Below, one piece after another: positions 38,861 through 50,200 of a DNA stretch of 64,000 nt. How positions within the stretch are numbered: position 1 is the stretch's first letter; each line of letters begins with the position of its first letter. The notes beneath the pieces are model-generated. The model was not told the origin of the DNA and made no database searches. It saw nothing but the letters and a program-made list of their open reading frames with translations. A program made the translations under genes and the position numbers. The DNA is from Dicaeum eximium (lineage: Eukaryota > Chordata > Aves > Passeriformes > Dicaeidae): NCBI GenBank assembly GCA_013396995.1, contig VWZP01008105.1, positions 62,001-126,000 of the forward strand, written 5' to 3'.

Positions 38861-41411
38861 GTGACAGTACCAAGAGGGAACCAGATGAGGAGGCAGCAAG
38901 GACATTAGCTTTCTTTCTAGATGCCAACAACCTGCTTCATTAATTTACACTCCAGTAACTGGTCTGTCCTTTAAATACAACATAGAGCAACTGCCCTGTT
39001 TGAAGAGTAGCTCTAGGAAAAAAACTGAAGTGACAGTGTGATATTCCTGCCTGCCACAAAGGAGTGAAAACATGTGAAGGGTCTGTTCCCCACACCTGTA
39101 CCCAGCCCATTGCAATCTCATTGATTCTTCTCAGAGGGGCTCCAGGAAAAGAAACATGTTCAGCTTCCTGCACATGGAAGCACCAGACAGCGGTATGGGC
39201 TGTGGAACATTATTTCTCTGAGTGCACGTAAGACCCCAAGTGGTCCACAGCTCTTCAGTCATCATGTTCACAGCCCTTAACTTCCTTGGGACTGCTCAGC
39301 CCTGACAGCATCAAGCCCTGTGTAAATCTCATGGCATTACAAAAACTGTTTACTTCTGCACAGTACGAACTTAACATTTGCTTTCCCAGTGATTTTGTTA
39401 TAAACCCTGTACCTTTTGTAGCACACAGCAGGCCAAGTGGTCTCATCCAAGGGAAAAAAGGAACAGATCATCCAGTGTGTTACTCTAGCATTTGTGTTCT
39501 CTTTCATCAGTGTTTGCAGTGAGTATTAGAGGGTGCTGCTGTTCTGCCAGCAGCACAGTCATTCTGGGCATTGAGGGAAACATGAGATGAACTACTACCA
39601 AAGCTCAGGATCCTCACTTTGCCACCTTGCCCTTCCCTAGGGACTCCAGTGACTTAATAGAAACTTGGGTGAGAAGGGTGCTCATGATTTGTCCCTGACT
39701 GCTCTCCCAGTCCAGTTTAGAGGAAGGCAAATACCTAAAGTGGCTCAGCTAAGCCACTGTCCTCATTTTCATCTCAAATCATGGCGAGTATCAATCAGGT
39801 ATTTCAGCCTGATCTTCTTTCAAACAGGTTTAGCCCATATGAAATGGCATCATCTACCTGAATGAGGGGGAAGCTCCCATTTTGATTTCACAGCATTTCG
39901 GTTCCATCCTGTTTTCTCCTTTGCCATATGGGGGGAGTTGAAAGAGTTCTGGTGACGGCCCAGGTCCCCACAGCCTCTGTCTGGAGTACCAGAGGCTCTG
40001 CCCCTGAAACTAGCATGCACATCAATTATAACTCACAGCAGGAGGCTCCATCAGCTACATCTGTGCTTGTACATGAAATGGTTCTGGGGATTATTTCTGG
40101 GCATTGGACTCAATCATCTGTTCTGGGTTTGGGGATGGACCTGCTAATATTGCCCTGAGCAATTTCTGTGCATCTCTAGGAAGATATACTGGGGCAAGGA
40201 CCATTTCCATGAGCAGTTTGCAGCCACCTTGCCTTGAAGGCTAACAGAGCAGAGCAGTAAGGATACAGGCTGTCCCACATCTGCCAGGGAATAGTCTTGA
40301 CTATATTAATTTTTTTGCTGTAGACTTGGTCAGTAATGGCATGAGAAGGATATGCTATGTCACTATAAAGCAGCTCCACAGTTCCTGTCTGATTCAGACA
40401 GGATTCATGGATGGGAGCAGATCTTGCAAATCAAACAAAAATGCTGTTCTTTCAAATGATGTGGTGCAATGTGTTTCACTGCCTCTGAATTAGCTAAAAC
40501 TAGATGTGGCAAAGGAATACAATGCCTACGTTCGCATGCCTTGGTGCCAAGAGGCATTGCTCAGCCCGTGCAAGTGCTTTATTCATCCTTGTTAGTGGCA
40601 GTGGGATGAGTAGACTATTTGACAATAGCCTCTGCACTTATCTGACCTACTTCTTGTGAGAGGTTTTAATAAGGCTTTTCCAGTTATTTCACCCTGTCAT
40701 TTCAAATGGGCACAATTTTTCAGGATGTTTCAAGAAGCATCGTCCCACAAACGAGCACCAGCACCTCCACAAAAGGTGTAACATGGGCATTCAGTTAGAT
40801 ATGCCAGCTGAGGCTGTTCATTCCCAGAGAAATGAGAGGGACAAGAAAGCCTGCTGAAGAGCCCTTTCTGCCAACCCAGCTAGTGATCTTTGCACACCCC
40901 TGCATTGTGTCACGTGGTGACTCAGCTGCCCAGAAAGCTCCCTCTTCCCCCCAGTTTTGGTCGGGGTGCATGTGGTCCCTTTGATATGTCAGTACAAGTT
41001 TTTCCAAGTCTTTGAAGAGCTTTTCAGCTCAGGCCACTGGGGTCCTACCTAACCTTGGAGAGATACAGATGCAATGTAACAAACATGCCTCGTATAAATC
41101 GTGCAAAACTAGACTGAAGTAGTAGCTGCATGAGTTTGAAGTGAAAGGCAGATTGGCTTATCTGCCTCACACACTCCCTGTCCACGAGCAGGTCAGCAGT
41201 GACTGCCAGGGCACAGCTAGGAGCAGACAACTGCAGTGGGTGCCACTGAGGCCAAGGCTGAGTCAGTGTCACCATGAGCAATGGGCACTGTAGTCTGGTA
41301 ACTTCAACTACCCACACACACCATTGAAAAAGCCAGACTGATTAGAGCCAGACTGATTTCCACATCCTCAAATGATGTAAAAAAAATTGTTCAGCTGAGG
41401 AGCTGGTCCCA

Positions 41412-41490
41412 AGGAGTCAGGAGTTGGACTCAATGATTCTCGTGGGTCCCTTCCAACTCAGGATATTCTATGATTCTATGGTTCTATGAT
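41412..41490 (+). mobile_element. CR1 LINE tail, sense, within MAML2 3' UTR
   Basis: The sequence reads 'ggagtcaggagttggactc', then 'gtgggtcccttccaactcag' and the octamer tail ATTCTATG repeated about three times (41465-41490). This is the 3'-most ~80 bp of a CR1 copy, severely 5'-truncated, and in the same orientation as MAML2, so it becomes part of the mRNA. Confidence 0.93.
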
Positions 41491-41915
41491 ATCATGCAGT
41501 GGTGGACTCAATGCTGAGTGTTGTCCTGTTGGCCTCAGCCTGAGTGCAAAAGACACTGGGCTGTGAGTGTTCCCTGGGAGCAAAATTACATCCTGTCTTA
41601 AGTAAATTCAAAAAAGGTAGAGGCCATTTCCAGTCCTGTACATATATGCCTGATGCATTTGAAATGCGAGCTTGTGAAAGACTCTTGCAACCAAAACTTG
41701 AATCCAGTATCATTTCTTCAGAACACTTGTATCTGAATGGAGCTAGTGTCTTTTTTTTTCTTTCTTTGCAATGGCTAAGTGCACTACCCTTAAAGTCTAT
41801 TTTTCATCATTGACTGGGCACTCTTCACAGTATTGGGTTGTAAATATAAAGAATTATTTGTTTTGTAAACTTTTGTAAAAACAACAACAAAAAGTAATAA
41901 TATTTTGGTAGGAAT

Positions 41916-41921
41916 AATAAA
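41916..41921 (+). terminator. MAML2: Poly(A) signal AATAAA (upstream)
   Basis: AATAAA within AT-rich sequence about 3.06 kb after the MAML2 stop codon. It is the first of two canonical hexamers in this cluster and could give a slightly shorter mRNA. Confidence 0.6.
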
Positions 41922-41957
41922 AATCATATTATTTGGGTTATATTTATACATATGTGA

Positions 41958-41963
41958 AATAAA
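41958..41963 (+). terminator. MAML2: Poly(A) signal AATAAA (downstream)
   Basis: A second canonical hexamer in GTGAAATAAATATAC. T/GT-rich words follow within 30-80 bases (ttgtattttatac, gttttgtatgatatgattg) and suit a cleavage-stimulating element, so cleavage is expected near 41975-41990. Confidence 0.65.
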
Positions 41964-41989
41964 TATACTATCAAAAAGTTGTATTTTAT

Positions 41990-44900
41990 ACAAAAAGTCA
42001 ACTGTTACCTTTTGTATTCTATATACAAAGTTTTGTATGATATGATTGTTTATTTTTATCTGCAGATTTCAACTTTGGGTTTTGGGGGAGGGCAGAACGG
42101 GATCATGGTTAAATAGCTGGGTCTGACCCCAAGCTCACTGAAACCAATGGAGTTTTTCCATTGCCTTCACAGGGCTTTGAATCAAGCCTTTAAATCACCT
42201 TCAGATATGTTTCACATCTGAAGCTCTCTGGAAACCTCAACATGAAAACATTCCAGGTTTCAAATTTTTTCCCCGAGAAAGGCTTTTATTATTATAATTA
42301 TTGTTGTTATTTCAGCTGTTGGGAGGCAGGTGGGACCTATGTAACTGTCATGTCCTTGTTGCATGTATGTCTGCTTTATATTTTCCCCATATTATAAACC
42401 AGTGTTTCTCTATACAGACTGAAAAGAAAAGTTGCTGTACAGAAATGTTTGTGTTTATGCATTTTTACATGTGGCTGTATATACCTCCTAGTACTATGCA
42501 GTGACACTTATTTGACTCCATTTATTTTTCACCTAAACATGAATAGTATGTTTTTCAGTAGCTATCAAAACTCTGCCAAGTAAATCAATCAAAATTATCC
42601 CAAGTGTCTCTTTTCTTACTGTGAATTTTATATTGAATGTCTGTTTAGTCAACTGCTCATTCATCTGAGCAAATTAAAATTATGGTGGTATTTTAGGAGG
42701 GTGGGTGAGAAAAATGAACATCTGGCAGCTTCCAGGAGCTCAGCCTGCCTCTTTGCCAGAGAGCTGTGATATTTGCTTACTGACTGAAGACATGGTTTCA
42801 CTACTAGAAAGGGTTAACAAATAATGGTTAACAAAAAATGCTATTTTAGCTCCTGGTGAATGGCTTGGTAGAATCTTGCAGCAGAGCAATTTGCTCTGGG
42901 ATTCTGCAAAAATTGAAGCTGAGAACTGTGTACCCCCAAGAGTTAGTTAGCCCAAGAGGGCTGGCCAGGTGCCCAAGTCCTGGATCATACCTTGAGGTAT
43001 TTGCCCCACTCCCCTCACTATCGAAGACCCCTGATGAGAAGCCAGGAATAAGACAGCTGACTTCTCCTTTCCTCCTTTCCTCCTTGCCTCCTTCACATTA
43101 CACTCATTCTGGCCTAAAGAGATTCCAGCCTATAGAGATTGCAGTATGTACAACATCACGTTGGGTTGCAGGCTGTTTCACACAAGTATTCATCCCTACC
43201 AGGCTATTTTTAGAAGGTCAGCCCTGAGGAAGTGTCCCATTCCTTGAGAGGCTTTCCGGGCTCCATCTCCAAGTGGGTGGCTCTTCCTGCCCCATGAACT
43301 GAGCAGAAGGGGTGGTGGAGGGGATGTTTCCAAGGGACAAATGTCAGCACATCACTGCCTGTGCTCAAAGGCTGCCTTGTGCTATTTTGAGATGTAGGAA
43401 AAAAGAAAAGGGCTCCCCACGTCTTAACTGCTTTACTGCTGGTGGTGATGATGAGGGACTGCCATGCAGCACATCCACCCTTTTAGTCTCTCTCTGCTCA
43501 CCTTTCCCTACAGGGTAAGTGGGAAGGCACCTCCCTTGGCTGCCCCTCACAACACCAGCTCTACTAGCAGCTGCTGTCCTTGCAGGTTTTTTGCCTATGT
43601 TGCTCTGTCCCTCCATTGTATCTGACTCCCACCCACAAATGGCTCCTTTGTGCTGCCCTGGCATCTGGTGCTTTCACAGGAGGGATGCGGGAGGATGCTG
43701 GCTGATGCCCAGTGTCCCACTACAGTGGCTGTGCCCGTACTCCCAGTCCCAGGTGGACACGCTGAAGCGAGGAGGTGCCCAGGAGGTGTGTGGCCCTCTC
43801 CTCACTTCAGCATTTCCAGCACAGGTGATAGAAAGTGCTTCCCTGACACTCGGGGGGGAAAATAAGGCACAGTTCCACTCACCCGAAGGTAAATCCCACA
43901 CAGATCGAGAAACTCAGGCCCTAAAGGTATGTCTTTGTCTATCTCAGCTGTAAAGGCAAAAGGCAAGGCAGGCAGGATGTGGGAGCCTCAGGCAGGGCTG
44001 CTGCCCACCAGCAGAAGGTACTTCTTCATCAGTGAGCTGAAAAACAGCCTGGGACCCCTCCCTATCCCTAGAACATGGTTGTCTGTGCCACCAGGCTCTG
44101 AGTCCCTGGTAGTGCTTGGGGGCCATGACCACACTCCTACAGGTCTCACAATCAAAAGCCATTCCCGCTGTGGGTGCAGGACAAGAGAGATAAGCCAGTA
44201 TAAAATACAAGTCACCCTGTGCCACATGGCTTCCGTGCCAGAAAATGTCCCCAGGCCCTTCTCCTGTGCCCAGGGAGATGCAGCCAGCGAGGCCACGGGG
44301 AGGGGGTGTGAGACAGGAGTGGCAGTGAATATTCTCCCTGCCTGGACAGATGCAGCACAGCAGGAATTGCACCAGGCCCAGGCAAGGGCTGACCTTTCCC
44401 ACTGCATCCAAATCACTTGGTGGGAACCAGTACCAGCTCGGGCAGCACAGCCAAGAGCTGCTCCCTCCCACGGCAGCATGGAGCTCTGGCAGCTGCAGGG
44501 ACAGGGATGACATGGACAGCATTCCTCCCACCACAATAAAAGTTCCAACCATAGTAAAAGCTTACTTCATTCTAATTTTTAAATTAGGCATCCTGGGTCA
44601 AAAAAAGGTCAGGCAAGCTGAAAAAAGCAGGTTGATTAGGACTTAGAAATTTCATCTTTAAAAATACCAAAAACAAAGCCAAACAAAATGGAACAAAAAC
44701 AAACAAACAAAACCCACATAAAACCTGCAAAACCAAAACAAACAAAGTAAAGCAAAAAAAAAAATAAAACCAAGCCAACGCCAAAACAAACGAAAGAAAC
44801 TCAGCAAGAAGTAGCATTTGGCAAACTGGCATTTTCATTTCAAGACGCTCCTTTAAAAGAGCCAAAGCTGAAATTATTGTTCTTCCTGTAATGACCCAGC

Positions 44901-46889
44901 CTCCTGTGAATGTCATGTAAGGGCAGGGTTTATCCTTGATACCATTATATTGGAGTGCCATGGTGAAAATAAAACCAGGGAATGCATTCAAATCACCTTT
45001 TGTGCTTACCTGGCCGCTAAGTACAACAGGGAAGTTCAAATCTAGAGGCTTAAAATTTTTTTCAAAAAATTAAATTAGTTCCTGAAGAAGTCCTGAAGAG
45101 TACCAGTTGCTGGAAAATATTTATTAGAAATTATTGTAGTATTGTTTAAGGATCTGATATGGAAAGCTCCTTCTTGTAGATGTGGCCTATAAGATTAGTT
45201 CCATAAGCTGATTTCATGAACAAGTGGGCATACATAACAGTCAGATTAATATATGAGTATAATTCATATACCAATGAAATTTCCATCAGTGAAAGAGATC
45301 TAACTTTTTCAAGGAAAAATGTATGGGGAACTCAATAATTTGGCTGCATCTCTTCAGATTTATTTGAGAAGAAAGCTGATGAGTTTTCCCAAAGTGCAGT
45401 TTTTTAAAAAGAGATGTCAGAATGCAAATGCCATATTATTTGATTCCTCAACCGTAGCAATGTCTTTAAGGTAAATACTGAAGAATATCTAAAAATACAT
45501 GCATTGGGCAATATAACCCTTTGTGAATTTCCACAACAGCTTTGCCAATGAATGTTTATTCCTTCTTTGAGTTCCTTCTTCTCTTAAGTATTTTGATTTT
45601 TTTCCACATTACTTTTCCTTCACCAAGACTTCTAGCTAACATAATGTTACTCATAGTACCTCTATGAATAACCTAACTCTACAGCAAATTAAAATCGGTG
45701 TAAAGAAACCCATTGTAGTCTCGCTGATTTCCTTAGTGTGAACATGTTAGCCTTAGTTCTGCTGGATAACCAGGATTCCTACAGCAGAGTCAGGAGCCCC
45801 ATGTGTTTCCAAAAGGCTGATTAAAGCTGCAGGGCTGTGTGGGATCCCCATCCACACATGAGCCGCAAGTTAACTGCATTAATACAGCTAAAATCAGGAT
45901 TTCATGCATAACACTCCCTGAAAGCCAACTTTTTCCTTCATTTAAGTAACAAGTCCACTAACCAAAGAGTTTGCCCATAGTTACATGGCATCTTTATGTT
46001 ATTATATGCCACATTGATCTTGATTAATTGTATGGATCTTAGTAGAGTAAAGCCATCACATGATAATCTTATTCATTAACTTTCCCTGCAATGCCAAAGA
46101 CTTAATCTAGTGTGTTTTACCATATAAACTGCTAGCTTCTGACATACAATTACCAACAGACCATCTGTTTATCCTGGCGAGTTTAAACCTTTTCACAGAA
46201 CATATATGGAGTGGTTTAGAAGGTTACAAAGTGAAGCTTTCAACAGATAACAAGACGGTGCTGTTTAAAGAAGTAAATAATTTTAAAAATGGAATTATAA
46301 AAACCCTTTGTGAAGAACATTTCATTAGCTTCTCAATATCGAATATAGTCTTTTTATAAGTGACTCAAGTGCACAAAACAGCACAAAACCTCAGAAATAT
46401 TCTTTTGTTGCATCTGTCTTTTTAACCCACAGTAGTGGCCTATTTTGGCTTCCCCTTTTGGTTTTCTTTTTAAAAAAAAATTAGAATTGAGTCTTTTTTA
46501 TACACTTTACTCTGCCTCCAAAGCCTCCTGCTATTAGATCGGTTTTAGCTTTCAGCAAGTGAGAATGTGCAATAAAGAAAAATTTCCCAATGGCCACCAA
46601 CACCACGGCACAGCGTAGCTGTGCACTTGGATGACAGATTAGCTCCAGAAATGCTACTTTTTATTAAATTATCTAAGCTTTCAACAGAGAATGCTTTCAC
46701 CGGGCTTTTACAGCCTTTGATAAAAGGCAAGATTTTCGATAAGGAGCCCAAAGCCTAGCTCCCATGCCTACACTGATCTAAATAATGATGTCTGGCCATC
46801 AGATTTTAGCTTGCAGAATAGTGCCACCCTGGTAATATGATGTAGTCCAGGCAGAAATAAGCAATGCAAATGAACAGAAGTCTAGAAAA
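41990..46889. other. MAML2-MTMR2 intergenic region, left part
   Basis: No gene recognised. At 42.85-44.55 kb the sequence is GC-richer and overlapping ORFs up to 202 codons occur on both strands (43944-44552 minus, 43929-44510 plus), without any motif; their mirror overlap points to base composition. An A-rich stretch with AAAC units runs through about 44651-44800. From about 45.06 to 46.55 kb the sequence is AT-rich, free of visible repeats, and might hold conserved non-coding elements. Confidence 0.6.
44651..44800. repeat. A-rich (AAAC)n low-complexity stretch
   Basis: Words AAACAAAAC, CAAACAAACAAAAC and a pure A run (about 44755-44764) repeat irregularly over ~150 bp. The complementary strand shows an ORF of 151 codons (44584-45039) rich in Phe, Leu and Val. 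It is simply the translation of a T-rich strand. Confidence 0.8.
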
Positions 46890-47215
46890 TATATAGAGAA
46901 GAATGAAGGTTCTTTAGCCTGAAGAAGAGGAGATTTGAATGGGAATAGGAAAGTGAGTCTTTGAATGCTGCCAGTGTAGAAGATAGGGTATTTTCCATAA
47001 TGATCTCTACAGGCCAAGAAATCATGGCTCCAGGTTAGATGCCAGGTGGAATTTTGTAACAGGAAGGGTAATATGAGCATGGACTGTCTGAGGAGGGTAT
47101 GGGGTCTGAAAGTCCTCAGGACCTGCTTTAGGCAGCTGTCAGAAATGATACTGGTGTGGTTATCTGTCTTCAGCCAGTGGGACGGACTAAATGTCTTTGT
47201 GGGTCCTCACAGAAA
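46890..47215 (+). mobile_element. Old, diverged CR1 LINE copy
   Basis: The order of words follows a CR1 3' region in sense orientation but with many changes: 'tctttagcctgaagaagagg', then 'gaaatcatggctccaggtta', 'ggtggaattttgtaacagga', 'agtgggacggactaaatgtc' and 'tttgtgggtcctcaca', which stands where fresher copies have GGTCCCTTCCA. The degree of divergence suggests an old insertion that may be shared by many birds. Confidence 0.65.
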
Positions 47216-50200
47216 GGCAGCAAAGATATTGAAAACAAGTGAAAAGTTTCCATGTTGAGGAAGGAAAGGGGAAAAAAAATTGTTTTGTGGGGCTTAAGTC
47301 AATGAATACTTACCAATTTTATATGAGCAACAATGCATCCCAGCCCATTTCCCATCCTGTAAGGCAACTAATCAAATCCCACTCTGCTTCTACACCATAA
47401 AAAAACAGCAGGAGGTTTGAGAGAGATGGGTTTGTCCCAACTGTCATGTCTGCTCCTTCAGATGGTTTCCTGGGGAGTGAAGTTAAAGAAATTTTCTATT
47501 TCAGCTCCCTTTCCTGAAGAAAAAGATTTTGATCCTGTGCTTGCACTTTGGTGTTAAAGTTACCAGATCAGGCTGGCTAATCACAGGAATGATCCGAAGC
47601 TCTCAGAGATACCCAAATCCAGCCCGGAGCATGTCTAAGTTGATGTCTTTGTTCACTTCACAAAACTAAACAGGAGTACCTTGTGAGAGGATTAGGTATC
47701 TGCAATTCAATCCAGATGATTGCTTTATTATGGAAAACCATCCCTCTCCATGCCACCCAGAAGTACAGCCACCACAGGATGACAGTACCATGGGCTCCTG
47801 TTCCACCCCAGTTGAAGCTGCAGGCTTGAGGCAGTTAAAAGAAGATGTACAGCTGCTACAGGAGAGGGGCTTAACAGCCTGTGAACACCATGTGCTTGTA
47901 AAGGTATTTAAAGGATTAGAGGAGAATTAAATGTTTGTCTGTCTGTGTTGTTCAGCACAGCTTCAACGCTGGAAGACGATAGATATTAAAGAAGACATTT
48001 CCCGTCTTTAAATACCAGAAGGAGACTCCTAAAACAATAGCAGGGAAATGCAGGCATGACCTAACAGATTTATACACAAAGAAGCTGGATGATTCTTATC
48101 AGATGAGTGAAGAGCATGCTATTCTGCAGTATTAAACAGTGATATACAGTTCAGAATTTCAAACACTGGTGAACAAACTCTAACATGGACAAAAGAGCTG
48201 GCTCAGGATTCATGTCTGGGAAACAGAAGGCAAGCACCCTGGCTAGTGGTATCAGTTCACCCCTCTGCACTGGGCTGATGGGTTAGTAGCCAATGGCAGA
48301 GAGGTGCTTGCCATGGCCTTTCCTCAAAGCAGTTCTCTTGGGCAGCCAGGGGTAGTCACCAGTTCATCTGCTGCTGTCAAATCTGCCTTGCACCAAGAAT
48401 CAGAGCTCTTAAGTTCCCCAAACAGGGAACTTTCTCTATAACCTTTTAGGAAAAGGCAAGTCTGATACAGAAACCCTTTGATAGGTTCTCAGGCTAGCAG
48501 GTGCTTTCTAGGGGAAAGCTTAATTAGGGATTCAAGTAAATTCAGTGCCTTAGCTGGCAAGGGGAGAAATGGAGAGTCTTTCTTGGAGAGGCTAAAGGAG
48601 TCTTAGGGTACCTTGGCTGATACTGAGCTGTTCTGCACAGCTTAGACAGCTTTGGGGACACGGGCTAAGCTGTGGCTCCCAGCCTGCAGTAATTGCCCCC
48701 AGGCACCAGAGCTCTGCCACTCTGCTCTGCACTGCAGCTGTGGCTGCACTCTGGCTCCAGGCCCTTCTGTCTCCAGCATCATCCTCTCAAAATACCAGGC
48801 CCAGTGCTTCTGAAAGCATCTTTAGAAGGCAGACCAATGGCTGTTTCCTGCATGAGGGAACATCTCTTCCAACTGCATTTGGGAGTGTTATGGATTTTTC
48901 TTCTTCACTACTCATTCTTATTTTATTCATTATAGAAAGAGCAGAGCAAAGGCGAAAACCTCACTCATTATATATTTCTACTCTCCCATTTCAGCCTATT
49001 TCTCTGAAAGATGTCATCACTGAAACAGTTAATTGGGACTAGTAGCAGTTTATATCATCCTCAGAGAATAAAGGAAAATTCTTTGTAACAGCAAACCTCA
49101 TTCTGAGCAAACACAGCCCTGACTTCCTAGGCTGCCCATCACCTACAACAGCTGCATTATTTGTGACTTCACAGGCCCCACAGTGAAGAAAATAACTTTA
49201 TTCATCTTCACTGTCATCACAGTATAAATTTGAAATGTATTTGGGTTTGTGTTAGGTTTAATGAGAGTAGGAATGTGCTCCCTAGAACATTGTACAAGTA
49301 CTTTTACAATGTGCACTGAGCTAACAGATATTCAGGTTATTGAGCAACATATTCATACAGCCAAAGGCTTTATAGCTTTTCCATGAAGAATGCTGCAGCA
49401 GAACAAGGACATTTCTCTCCTTTCCTTCTTTTTCCTTTTAAAAGTGAATTAACATCTCTTACTGGGGACACTGGTCCATCCTACATTAGGGTTACTTAAC
49501 CCTTGTTTTTACATTGGACCCTTGTGATCCTTTTCTGTGGAGGGATCAGACCTCCATTTTTTTGGAAGCACGTATTCATACTCTGCACAGGGAATGTCCT
49601 TGGGGTAAAAAAGTATCTTTGACTGGGAAATTCCTCTCTGTTTGGTTGAGACATTGATTGTTAAACCTCTGTTACTTCACTTCTCATTTCTTTAGGTTGG
49701 AAAGCATGTTGGCAACACTCCAGAGTGACTGAAGCATTGAGGGAGCTATGAGGCCCATGCTGATGGTTCAAGTCAGGGCTCATTCAGAATTCCTGCTGGC
49801 TTCAGGCACTGCCAACACCACAGAGCACCTCTGCTCTCTGCAGTTGCTTTTGCAGCAGAGTTGGCCAAAATAAACATCTCCCAGCCAAAGCATCAGCCTG
49901 CAAACAGTCTCTGCTTCTGAACCACCTGAGCTTGTCTGTCAGCTTGCTGAGGATGGGCTGAGCCTGTTGGCAGAGCAGCAGCAGACATTGCACAGAGACA
50001 CAGCAGAGCTGCCAGAGAGGCTGCAGCTGGGAGATGGTGGAGGACTGTGCTTCATGTCACCATCCTGCCACACCACCCTGGGGCCCCCATGACGGACTGA
50101 GGGATGCCATCCCTGAGCAGGGGAAAAAAAAGGAACCGTTTCCTTAGGCTTCTTTGTTCTCCCTCCATAGCAGTGCCAACATATCCAGCACTGAAACACT

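Larger units (their letters stand above)
38861..41985 (+). other. MAML2: MAML2 3' untranslated region
   Basis: Non-coding sequence from the TAA to the poly(A) signals, about 3.1 kb, similar in size to the long 3' UTR of mammalian MAML2. The last ~200 bases (41.83-42.05 kb) are very AT-rich with TTTTGTAAA, TAATAATATTTTGG and TTTGTA words, typical of conserved 3' ends with AU-rich elements. A short CR1 tail is inserted at 41412-41490. The exact end is inferred from the signals and not seen directly. Confidence 0.75.

Noticed and set aside
44584..45039. 151-codon minus ORF rich in Phe, Leu, Val and Cys
   Set aside because: It is the complement of the A-rich (AAAC)n stretch; the apparent hydrophobic segments follow from T-rich codons and not from a membrane protein.
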